Assembly (NCBI GenBank): GCA_025345505.1
Contig: JANVCC010000077.1
Location: 9,541,163-9,605,162 of the forward strand
DNA length: 64,000 nucleotides
From: Todiramphus chloris collaris
Taxonomy: Eukaryota; Chordata; Aves; Coraciiformes; Alcedinidae
Direction of reading: 5' to 3'
The notes beneath the pieces are model-generated. The model was not told where the DNA came from. It was given only the letters and a program-made list of their open reading frames with translations, and ran no database searches. Numbering within the stretch: the first letter of the stretch is position 1; each line of letters begins with the position of its first letter. Position numbers and translations under genes: made by a program. Shown piece by piece: positions 8,289-18,421 of this stretch.

Positions 8289-11200
8289 CTGTCAAGAAAA
8301 GAAAGTTTAGTTATTATGTGCTATAAGCTAAGATTAAAAAAAATTACAGATTTGACACTTTTATCCAAAAGAACCCAGGCATTCTTTATAAAAATTAGGT
8401 TATTTCTGTTCCTGCACTCAGCTGAAAAATGAAAGCCTAAATGATGTACAAGCTTCTACTTGCAAATTTTCAAGTATATAACACATTTTTCCTACTAATT
8501 TGAAGCAAGGCAGTAAATAAGTAAAATATCTGAAGAAAACATATTGAGTGCAAGTGAAATTTTGAGTTTTAAATACAATCATTTATCATACAACTAAACT
8601 GACCTGGACCAACTGATAAAAGCCTTAGATTTAGACAAGAGGCCCAGACTCAGGCAAGCACCGCACGCTGAAGTGGTTCTCATCCCTTCAGACATGCAAA
8701 AATATGCCAGTGTCTATATTTAGAAGAGTGATATTTAGCAGATGCTTACTGTAGGGGAGTCTGGAGTCCAGTTTGCCGGGCAAACCTCTCCGTGTGTTTC
8801 CACGTACTGGAATGCTTTCACCAAGCGGAGGGTCTCTTCCACGCTGCGGCCAACGGGGAGATCATTGATACTTAGATGTTTGATGATCCCATTTGGATCA
8901 ATGATGAAGAGACCTCTGTAATTGAGCAAGAATTTAGGGATTGCAAAGCATGTTCCAAGACCAAACAGAAGAAAACGGATGAGGTAGTTATGCTTAGATG
9001 CAGGTATCAGAGTTGAATAAACAGCAGCAATGCAGCATTTGATATATTGTTTGTTAGTGAAGATCATTCAAGGGCTGGAATACCTCATCTATGAGAATGG
9101 GCTGAGAGAGTTGAGGTTGTTCAGCCTGGAAAAAAAGAAGGCTCTAGGGAGACCTTATAGCAGCCTTCCAGTACTCAAAGGGGGCTACAGGAAAGATAGG
9201 GAAGGACTCTATCAGGAGTGTAGTGACAGGACAAGCGGTGATGGTTTTAAACTGAAAGAGGGTAGATTTAGATTAGATATCAGGAAGAGATTCTTTACTG
9301 TGAGGTTGGTGAGACTCTAGAACAGGGTGCCCAGAGAAGCTGTGGATGCCCCATCCCTGGAAGTGTTCAGGGTCAGGCTGGATGAGCCTTTGAGCAACCT
9401 GGTCCAGTGGGAAGTGTCCCTGCCCATGGCAGGAAGGTTGGAATGAGATGATCTTTAAAGTCCCTTCCAACCCAAACCATTCTACTATTCTGTGATCAAA
9501 AGCCAAGAACCAGTTAGCTGGTATGGTACTGTGAAATTACAAAGTATGCATAAAGACTATTAAACGGAGATAGATGTATAGCAAAGGTAGAACCTCCAAT
9601 TCTGTCTGTAATTCAAAGTTGATAGCTGGCATCCTTTGCGTGTCTTTCTGATATGAAAATCTGAAGGCATTGAATGAAAAGCTGCTTAGACATTAAGCTC
9701 CCAAATTAAATCCCGTTCTATAAAGACATTCGTGAGAAAGAGATAAGGAACTAAAGGTCTCTAGAAGACTCCTACTCAATCCAATGTTTCTCATGGACCA
9801 CTATCTGCTTTTAATAAGTATTCCCATGGTGGAGAAGGAACTGTTATTTTACTGTAGATAATTATGGGATTGACTGTAGAAGCCTCTAACACAACTACTT
9901 TAGGATATCTGGCTTTCCCCTGTGTGCATTCTCAGAGAGGCCTGGAACCATTCTCAACTTAATGGCCATACCTAGGGTAGGATCCACCAGAAGTTCTGCA
10001 GAAGAACTAACATCTTACAGTTTTCATTTGATCCTTGTGCAGTTTCCCCTGCAGGAGGGGACAGCACAGCTGACATGGTTTCAGACTGGTTTGTGCCACC
10101 GCAGAGTTGGTGGCAATCATGTATTACCTTAGGGCTATGCCAGGTCCTTCTAGAAGCACACCATAATCACGGGAGATCTGTTTTGTGAGGTCTGACAGAA
10201 CTGGAATATTCATTTTGCCCAAACCACCGCTCTAGAAAACAGAGGAAGATTCCATTTGGTTACAAATTGCTTTTAAGGATTTTCCTTCTTGAGTTGCTGG
10301 GTTTGGTGCTCTTCAGGGTATACTAACAACAAGGTATGTTCATGCCATTTGCTCCACGAAAGTAACCACGGGTGACTGAGAGGTGGTTGTTTGGTTTTGG
10401 TTTGGTCTGTTGTTGTTTTTTTAAAGTAGTCAGGAATGTTTGGTTTCTTTGGAACATGAAAACTTCTTTTGGACTGAGCATTTTAGAATCGTGTATTCTG
10501 GTGGCAGAGGTCTACCTTTGACAACAGTCGTAAAGAGTCAGAAAGAGTTCACTTGTACCCCATTCAGGAGCTTGGAATACAAACATTTCTGCTGCATATT
10601 TACCTGATCAAAATAAAACAAGATGAGGAGGGAAGGAAAAACAAACCTGCACACTACAAACAGACTACGGCTTCTAACAGCATGCTACGTACACCACAGT
10701 TCTGCTGCTCTCTCTGTTTAGTACGTTTTGGGGGTTTTTTTTCCTCCCTCAAATCACTTTAAATACTATTTGAAGAGGCAACCAAGATTTCTTTCAGTTT
10801 TGCAACATACTGTAACTGGAAGAGAGATAAGCTCTCTATCCTTGAAACAAGCCTGGAATTTGTTAGCTTTGCTATTTCTGGCATCACCAGTGAATCATTG
10901 TGTAACCTCAGTCACTCAGACCCTGATCCTGCAAGTGCTCATCTGCAACAGTGTTCTCATACACAGAGCTCTGAGCACAAATGCTGGAGAAACCAAGGCC
11001 TTCACTTTTCCGGGTGTCAGTTTTCCACCTGCACCACCCCAGAATTCTTTCCACTCTTTGCAGGGTGTTTTGCTGCCCATGCACAGAGCTGTTCCTGACT
11101 GGCATATGCTGAGCAGCTTTCACATTAAGAGGTCAAGTCAGTCCACAGTCACGTTTCAGAGCTTTGAACAAAGTGTGCAGAAAATCAAATACTCCTGACG

Positions 11201-13512
11201 GGCTCAGCCGAGCCACACTGAACCTCACCCCCTCTCCTCCCACTCCTGTATGCTCCAGTAGCAGAGCTGTGCACTCGAGGGCAGCCCAGTCCGCGAGCAC
11301 GGCCGCAGGCTGCTGTCCACACAGGTACTGACGGATGGCACGGGCTCCCACACCTTCCTGTGGCACTTCTGATTCTCTACAGCTAACCCAGCCAGTGAGA
11401 GGCTTCATCAAAAGCACTTATTTTTACATCTGGAAGAGCCTCCTCTCCAGTAAAAGGTTGTCTTCATCACTTTTGTTCCCCAAAGAAAGCAGAGGAGCTC
11501 TGTTTGTCTTGCTAAAGTGAAACCATTTTGTCAAGGGAGAGTTAATAATACAAGTGCTCCAATGAACTGGTGGTTCCTCTGCTTCCAGCCTGAAGCCACC
11601 ACCCTTAGGTACTGGTTAACAATAACCACTAAACAGCTGCTGTTCATCTTCTGTGATGGTACACACAAACCATCAGCTGTAACGAGCAGCTCAGGACACT
11701 GACATGTATACTGAGCATTTGTCTTTCAGGATAAACACATAAAGATATGATGTAACCTACGGGACTCTCAAGAGAGAAAAACAAAGATTTAAAAAAACCC
11801 AACCAAACAAACAAAAAAACCCACAAAAAACCCCACCAAATTATTAAGGAAAAGAGAAAGAAAACAAAGATTGAGGTCAGAATTATGTCATCAAATACAG
11901 AAGTTCATCACACGTCACTTTTTGCAGTCTACTGAAATCTGTGTTTGCACAATTGTTTATTCAACTCTTCTTCTCAGGAGCTCTTGTGAAAAGAAAACAA
12001 ATTGTCAGGGAAAGCCCCAAAGAGCCACTCTAATTCATACCTTTCGTGGCGTATTTATCCAGGCCAGATGACAAAAATGAGAATCCACAGAAACTGCTAC
12101 CACGTCACAGTTCACATCACGGAATTCATTTGCTTTGTTGCTGAAAGCCACAATTTCGGTGGGGCAGACGAAAGTGCTGAGTGGGAAGAGAGAGAACAGG
12201 CTGTGAGGATTCTGCAATCTTCTCGGATAATTTTTTAGGAAAGAATAATCATGTCTGTTTCTAGGCATTCAGGGCAGCAGAGCATTTTCTTTAGCCTGAT
12301 AATTTTAACCTTATTCCTGCTCAAGATTCATCTCACTCAATCTGAAAGCGACAGCCACAGCTATGTGTCTGGCACACGGGTTTTCAACTCTCAATTCTAG
12401 GCAGATTTTGTGTAGAGATGAAGGAACTGTCTCTGCTAGACCCTCTCTAGACAAGAGAGTTTTTAGAAACTGTAAGAGAAAGGACTTGCAGGTTAAATCC
12501 TCCCCCATGCACAGTGGGATGCTCGTGGTGATTCAAGTCTTCTGGATGGACTCAGCCCCATCTGCTCACCTTCTGCTGTGGAGCCGTTTAACTGCAGCCC
12601 TGCTTGCTTAACACGAGGCAGTCTCCAACATGACCCTGAACTGCAAGGCAATGCCCTCGCCCCTGGGATCTGACTGCAAGAGGAACCACACTTGCCAGGC
12701 CACACCTGCCTTCTGAAGCAGTCCCAGCAGCTAGAAGATGCTCTCCAGCCACCAGATTCACTGCTTTAAAACACAGTGGCCATTTGCTGCCAAGCCTTAT
12801 CACTGCTGCTCGAGAAACAGACACATCTGCTCTAGAAACAGACACATCTGCCCTGTGAGACTAGCCCAAACAAGGCAAACCCAGCCACTTCAGACAGCGA
12901 TCATCTGCAGCAATTCTGATGACCTTCAGCACGGCAGGAGGCCCATCTGACAGGGGAGACACGTGCACTCACAAGTCCAGGGGGTAGAAGAAGAGGACCA
13001 AGTATTTCCCCTTGAAATCATCCAGGCTCAGCTCTTTGAACTCCCCGTTAACAACGGCCGTGCCTTTAAAGAACGGGGCGTGTTGTGTGACCGCTGGAGC
13101 CAACCGCGAGGAGCCTGCGGGGAAGAAAACAGAGCTGCGGGTCGGGTCGGGTCGACGCCAGCCGAGTGCCAGGGCCGGGCCGGGCTAGGCCAGGCCATGC
13201 CATGCCAGGCCAGGCCAGGCCGAGCCGTCTCCTCCTCCTCCTGGGTGAGGGAGACGTTCGCGCCGCCTCGCCCGGGACGAACCCAGCAGCGCGTTCGTGG
13301 ATGCGCGTACCCGCCGCACTTACCGAGGCTGAACTGGCGGCGGGCGCACGGCACGGGCCACGCCGTCAGCTTCCTCCCGGCGGCGGCAGCACCGGGCACC
13401 TGCGGGGGCACAGGGAGGGTCAGAGCCGCCGAGGCTGGGGCACGGGGCAGCCCGGGGATGTCTGTCGCTCACTCACCACGGTCCGCAAGAGCCTTCCCAA
13501 AGCGGCGGCCAT
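8235..13512 (-). CDS. PRDX3: Peroxiredoxin-3, mitochondrial thioredoxin-dependent peroxide reductase (complete, 7 coding exons)
   Basis: PRDX3 is a typical 2-Cys peroxiredoxin that reduces hydrogen peroxide in the mitochondrial matrix using thioredoxin-2. Coding exons are 13512-13477, 13399-13324, 13114-12973, 12176-12041, 10231-10128, 8915-8750 and 8288-8235. They total 714 nt and 237 residues, all with GT-AG introns and continuous phase. The N-terminus (about residues 1-38) is Arg/Ala-rich with few acids, as expected of a mitochondrial presequence. The active site is PLDFTFVCP with peroxidatic Cys89; resolving Cys210 is in HGEVCPANW. The 121-residue spacing equals human Cys108-Cys229. The GGLG loop (132-135) and C-terminal YF (231-232) mark the type that is sensitive to overoxidation. 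Human PRDX3 has 256 residues; the difference is in the presequence. An extra Cys120 sits in SHFCHLAW, where human PRDX3 has Ser. The start codon lies in a CpG island below GC boxes. Confidence 0.98.
8289..8749 (-). other. PRDX3 intron 6
   Basis: This AT-rich intron shows no recognised repeat or gene. Confidence 0.85.
8750..8915 (-). CDS. PRDX3: PRDX3 coding exon 6 (resolving cysteine)
   Basis: The exon is 166 nt and encodes [29 protein letters not shown] and [15 protein letters not shown] with resolving Cys210. The acceptor is ATTACAG and the donor GTAAGC. Confidence 0.98.
8916..10127 (-). other. PRDX3 intron 5
   Basis: This intron is occupied over about a third of its length by a CR1 element (9068-9495). 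Nothing else is recognised. Confidence 0.85.
9068..9495 (+). mobile_element. CR1 LINE 3' region
   Basis: About 430 bases have continuous CR1 character: GTTGAGGTTGTTCAGCCTGG, GACCTTATAGCAGCCTTCCA, GATTTAGATTAGATATCAGG, CTGCCCATGGCAGG, and an ATTCTACTATTCTGTGA end. It is antisense to PRDX3, 5' truncated and only moderately diverged. Confidence 0.97.
10128..10231 (-). CDS. PRDX3: PRDX3 coding exon 5 (GGLG motif)
   Basis: The exon is 104 nt and encodes [20 protein letters not shown], then [14 protein letters not shown], ending within the Arg165 codon. The acceptor is TTCTAG and the donor GTAATA. Human PRDX3 has Asn rather than Ser before GGLG. Confidence 0.97.
10232..12040 (-). other. PRDX3 intron 4
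   Basis: This 1.8-kb intron has a T/G-rich tract (10386-10432) and an A/C-rich tract (11788-11840). Plus-strand open frames near 10553-11198 have no recognisable similarity. Confidence 0.85.
11788..11840 (+). repeat. A/C-rich low-complexity tract
   Basis: A-runs are broken by CCCAACCAAACAAACAAA-type blocks. It is one of several similar tracts in the window. Confidence 0.7.
12041..12176 (-). CDS. PRDX3: PRDX3 coding exon 4 (peroxidatic cysteine)
   Basis: The exon is 136 nt and encodes [11 protein letters not shown] with Cys89, then [17 protein letters not shown]. The acceptor is CACTCAG and the donor GTATGA. It carries the unusual Cys120. Confidence 0.98.
12177..12972 (-). other. PRDX3 intron 3
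   Basis: This intron contains a 21-bp tandem duplication (12813-12854). Nothing else is recognised. Confidence 0.85.
12813..12854 (+). repeat. 21-bp tandem duplication
   Basis: Two near-identical copies of AGAAACAGACACATCTGC plus CCT/TCT lie side by side inside PRDX3 intron 3. Confidence 0.85.
12973..13114 (-). CDS. PRDX3: PRDX3 coding exon 3
   Basis: The exon is 142 nt. It encodes [20 protein letters not shown], then the core strand [13 protein letters not shown], and ends two bases into the Phe codon before the active site. The acceptor is CCGCAG and the donor GTGAGT. Confidence 0.97.
13324..13399 (-). CDS. PRDX3: PRDX3 coding exon 2 (presequence)
   Basis: The exon is 76 nt, [20 protein letters not shown] then RQFSL, and ends in phase 1 within a Gly codon. 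The acceptor is CCGCAG and the donor GTAAGT. It is rich in basic and small residues, as in a mitochondrial targeting peptide, and is the least conserved part of the protein. Confidence 0.93.
13477..13512 (-). CDS. PRDX3: PRDX3 coding exon 1
   Basis: The exon has 12 codons, [12 protein letters not shown], matching the start of mammalian PRDX3 (MAAAVGRLLR). The donor GTGAGT is at 13476-13471. Phase 0. Confidence 0.95.
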
Positions 13513-13562
13513 GTCGAGCGCGGCGGCGGGCGGAGCCGGGCCTTGCGCCCGCGGGGAGGGAT

Positions 13563-13590
13563 GGGGCGGGGCGGGGCGGGGCGGGGCGGC
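13563..13590 (-). promoter_or_regulatory. Tandem GC boxes upstream of PRDX3
   Basis: Five GGGGC units in tandem lie about 50 bases upstream of the PRDX3 start codon, giving repeated Sp1-type GC boxes and a potential G-quadruplex on the plus strand. The transcription start probably lies close by. Confidence 0.65.
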
Positions 13591-15239
13591 TCTGTCCGCC
13601 GGGCCCTCTTCCTGCCGGCCGCGCTCTGTGTCCCGGAGCGGGGCACTGAGAGGAGCCCGCCCCGGGCTGCGGCAGCAGCAGGCGGCCTTGCTGGGGCGAA
13701 GCGGGGGGCAGGGTGTTCGCGGTGGGTTTCCCGCTGCCGGGGCTGTCTCTGGGACCTAGTGTTGGTGTTTGCTGACAGGGATCGAAACGGCGCAAGCAGC
13801 GCGGGCTTGCGTTCAGAAACCTTCCAGATACAGGCTCTTCAACTGTAATTCGCTCTGGCTTTATAGAACTCGCTCAGATGGTAGTCGTGTAATCATAATT
13901 AAACAATTCCAGCCCGACAGCCGTGTGCCTGCTTAGCTCCTCGGGGCTGTGAGTTGATGCAAACGGAGGCCACCTCATTTCCCACACGGGCCCTTGGAGC
14001 TGCTTAGGCCGGAGGTGTGTCTGCCACCTCCATCTGCTCTGCAGGCTTGTCCCAGTTCTGTTGCTGGGCAGCCACACCGCTCCAGACCCAGCGGGACCAT
14101 TTTGGGTGCACATTAGCTCAGGGGAAGGTGAGTGATAAAACCCCATTGCAGGCCTCCCATCTCCTGCCAGGAGGAAGGGACCGCGCCTGATGTGCATAAA
14201 CTCTTCTGGTTCCCTGAAGCTAGTGTCTTCGGAGAGCAAAGCCCTGGCCGCCACAACTCAAGCTGAAGGAACAAAGTCAGTCTAGCAGTGCAAGGTTTTC
14301 TCTGGGTATTTTTGTTGAATACCTGATGGTGACAGCAACAGAGACCACCTTCGCCAAGAAGTGCCAGGTGCCTGCCCTGATTCAGACCCCGTGCTTTGGA
14401 ACAGCGCAAGCGGCATTCTCAACCCAGAGTATGGAAAACCAAACATTTTCTAAAAGTCCATTTTTCTTTTCTTAGCTTCTTTTTGTCCGTCTCTTCGTCA
14501 AAGTAGTAATCAAATCGAGTCGACTGCAGTTTCACTTCTGGGTTTTGGCAATTTCTGTTTTAATATTCAGATTTATAAATATCCACAGCATTTTATGAAA
14601 GAGAGATCCTGGCTTGTGAACTAGAGAGGTCTGGCTCCACTGGCAGGATAAGCTCAGCCATCAACATCTGGCACAAAGCCAAAGGCAGCCAGAGCAATGT
14701 CAGCTACGTCCCGGGCCCCTGGGGTGAGCTCAATGGTATGCCAAATCTATACTTCTGAAAAAATTAGCAAACTTCTTCCTGGTACTGATCTGTCTGGTGT
14801 GCTCTGGTTGCCTCTATGAGCCTTCAGAAGAGGGAGGTTGTGTGCAGCCTGACTGAGGGTTGGTAACTAGCTGGTATTAACTCTCTACTACGACCAGAAA
14901 CTGTTTGGGACAGTGTTAATTGGTGGTGTCCAAGAGCATGCTGAGAACTTTCTGGACAATTAACATCATCACCAGTTTCAGTCACTGGTACCATTCTCTT
15001 GTGCTCCTGAATTTATTAATTCAGATGTAGTTGGATTGAAATGATAGCTGGAAATGTGGTTCTGATAATTTTCCCAGCAGAGCAGCCAGAATAATGTTAT
15101 CTACACATATGTACACAGAGATCCTGCGTGGCTGGCTGGGCTTGTGATGAAGACGGAGGTGCCCAAGTGGAGATTATGAAGATGAAAGTATTCTGCACAA
15201 GGGCGCAAGAGATGAACTGTTCCTATAGTCATGATGAGA

Positions 15240-15712
15240 TCACAGAATCATTTGCATTGAAATAAAACTTGAAGATCATCGATTCCAACTGTTAACCTAC
15301 CACAGCCAAGTCCGCCACTAAATCACATCACGAAGCGCCACATCTACATGCTACATCTACTCCAGGGATGGTGACCCAACCACTGCCCTGAGCAGCCTGT
15401 TTCAGGGCTTGACAACCCTTTCAGTGAGGAATTTTTTCCTAATATCCAACCTAAACCTCCCCTGGTGCAACTTGAGGCACTTTCCTCTCATCCTATCACT
15501 TGTTACTTGGGAGAAGAGACCAACCCCACCTGGCTCCAACCTCCTTTTAGGGAGTTGTAGAGAGTGAAAAGGTCTCTCCTGAGCTTCTTTTTTCTCCAGG
15601 CTAAACAACCCCAGATCCCTCAGCTGCTTCTTATAGGACTTGTGCTCTAGATCCATCACCAGATCTGTTGCTCTTCTTTGGAGAAGCTCCATTGCTCTAT
15701 TGCAGATGAGGG
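15240..15712 (-). mobile_element. CR1 LINE fragment
   Basis: Read on the minus strand, this has the CR1 3' region: GCTGAGGGATCTGGGGTTGT, CAGGTGGGGTTGGTCTCTTC, AGGTTTAGGTTGGATATTAG, ending in ATGATTCTGTGA. It is 5' truncated, and more diverged in its 3' third. Confidence 0.95.
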
Positions 15713-18394
15713 GAAAGAAAACGTGGACACTAAAGGACACAGATATGCCAGTCTGGGGTCCACCCATATAGTAGTCTAACTGCTTCCCGTATCCACTGAT
15801 TTCCTCGAATTCAGACAGAAACCGCTCTTGCTCTTGAGTTTGCAGCTGCTCCCTTCAGGCTGGACACCCCCTAACAAGCTCCAGGAGTGCATTTGAGGGT
15901 GTGCCCATAGGTGCACACAGTGCTGGGTCAGTGAAATAGCAGGTTCTGAGTTAAGGAACCTTACATACCCATTGCTTCTCCTTAGCACTTTGTTAAAGGA
16001 AACCTGAAAGCGTGTGAGAGAGAAGTTCAGTTTTTACTCTTGATGGTGAACCAGGGCTGCTTGAAAGTGCCAGCTGGGTGGGGACTCTGCTGGGAAGGTC
16101 GCTGGCTGAGTGAGGAGGGGCTGGCTGGCTGGCTGAGCTACTCGGCTTATTTGCATGTCTGTTGCCTAAAAGATAAGGGCCTGCTTGCTTAAAACCCCCC
16201 TCAAAGCCTAAAAGTGGAAGTGAGTAATCTATTTGTATGTTAACAAATATTCACATATGGGGTGGGTGAGCCGTGCTGCAGCCTGCAGCCCTGGAGATGG
16301 AGAGAGAAGGAGCAGTTGTTGAGGTATGTGTCCATAGTAGAGCTCTGGGAGGTCTTCATGCCACTGCTGAGGGCTGCCAGGAGGGCAATGAGCAGCATGG
16401 CTGAGCCCGTGACACCTGCAGAGCAGCGACTGTTGGTGAAGTGTAAGTAGCAAAGAAACACCAGCCATTACCTGGGCTGATTCCCTCTAGAGCGATGCAG
16501 GATGGCACATCTGAGTTCACCTCTGCCAGACCAGCACGTCCCCTTGAATGGAGAGACGTGCTGGCCCAGCACAATCCCCCGTGTCTGGGCAGCAGATTGT
16601 GTGCTTGGGGATGGCTGGGCCACAGCGGTTCCTTTCCTTCAGCTGTGGGAGCTGCATTGTGGCAGCAAGAAAAAGGACTATTGCTAGGATTTCCTGAGGA
16701 TGGTTGTCTCGCCCACAGATGATTATTCACAACTTCTAAGTTGATGCATTCTAAAATGATGTCCTTCCCCCCTCCCTGGAAAGATATATTTGTTTAAAAC
16801 TCTTTGTTTAAACAATTGACTTGCAGGTGGGGAAATACTGCTCATGCTTTGTTATGAAGGCAGCATAATTCAGCTTCTCAGACTTGTGGGCAGGAGCTTG
16901 AACTTCTGCCATTTAACGGGAGGTTTATTTTCCATTTTACTTTTTACTGGGCATCCCTAGAGTTTGAAGATGGATTTTGTCACTGCCAAGGTGAACATGG
17001 CAAAAGAGTTGTTCCTTTTTCCTCAGCTCTGGCACAGGCTAAAGCAGCTGCTAAACCTTGTTCTTCTTGCCATCCAGAGTTCAAATTAAATCTACCGAGT
17101 GATACCATATGTGCCTCTTTTTTCAAATCCTGTTGCTTTGTTGTCTCCCACAGGATTTGCCTGGCCAGACAAGCCCCTTTACATCCTGTAGTGAGTGAGT
17201 GAGTCCTGCTTCATACCACTGCAGTGCTAGCTCAGCAATGTGGGGACATGTTTGCATGTGAAGCATCAGAGTCATTGAGACTGATTCAAATTGAGACATC
17301 TGAAGCTGGTGAAAGACTCTCCAGAGATTTCAGCAGGCCTTAGGGAGAAGATTGTATCATTACAAGGCGCAGAGCAGTGGATAAGGCACTTAAACAGATA
17401 ACAGGAGATGTGAACTTTATTTTTTGGTTAGGATACTTATCTGCCTGCTCTCACTTTGTGCCTCTTTTTTTCCTGAGTATAACTTAATATGTCTTTCTGG
17501 TGAAAACCATTGAGATCTACTGGTAAAAAGTGCTAGATAATGCTTGTGTGGTGTTACAATTATTGTTTTGTGAGAGGTTTTAAAGAGCTCTTTGAAAGAT
17601 CATCATTAACATAAGAAAACACGGGTTAAAAAGTAGCTGCTTCTCTCTAAACTTGATGAAAGGGGGAAGCAAATAGCAAATCTGATCTGCTGCCCTGGGT
17701 TGCTGGATGGCAGATTCTGTGCGGAGTGCGGGACATGCACGCCTGCTTGTTTAAAAAAATCCAATCTGCCCATCTTCTAGAAAGTTATTTTATTCCATGT
17801 GCTCAGATGCTGTAACAATCATTTGTCCTCTTTGAGGACCTTGAGGAAATAGATAACTGAGGAGGGTGTGTGTGTTTGGAAATGGAAAGAAACAGCAGAG
17901 GCGTAAACTTATCTAAACCAAAGGAAAAAGTTGGCTTTAGCCTACGTGATGCATCACCCCGTGTCTGTTGGTAGATGGCAGCCTCTGTCCTTATGCAGGG
18001 GGCTCGGTAAAAGGTTAGAGCTGCCTGCAACCGTGTTCTCCTAGGCCTCTGTGCTCCCACCTGCTGATACCGAACCTCAGCTGGAGGCCAAAGAATTTGC
18101 TCCTTTGTAGAACTAAGTTTCAGGAGCACGGGTTCTAAACACAATCCAGCTTAGAGCTAATCATGAACATTTGTTTTGTTTTACCACGTTAATTATGTAT
18201 TACAACATAAATTTCAGGGATAGCTGCTGTTTGGGTATGTCCCCAGTCGATAAGGAAAAGCAAAAGCCTTTTTGACACCTGGTTGACCGAGGGTCTTATC
18301 CTGGCGTTTCAAGCGAGAGGCGCGGAGGCCAAGCGGTTTTTCTCTGGTGGCAGGAGAAAGCTGGGTGTGTTGCTGCTGTGCTTCTGGCTGGAGC

Positions 18395-18421
18395 TGCGTC
18401 AGCCCACCCTGCGATGACTCA
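18395..18421. promoter_or_regulatory. Possible MARE/AP-1 motif pair
   Basis: TGCGTCAGC (18395-18403; reverse complement GCTGACGCA, close to a Maf half-site) and TGACTCA (18415-18421, AP-1 core) lie within 27 bases in a mildly CpG-containing stretch. This is motif evidence only. Confidence 0.3.

Larger units (their letters stand above)
13030..13740. other. CpG island over PRDX3 exons 1-3
   Basis: CpG-dense sequence covers PRDX3 exons 1 to 3 and the upstream region. Intron 2 contains short GGGTC and GGCCA/GGCCG repeats (13140-13224). Confidence 0.85.
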
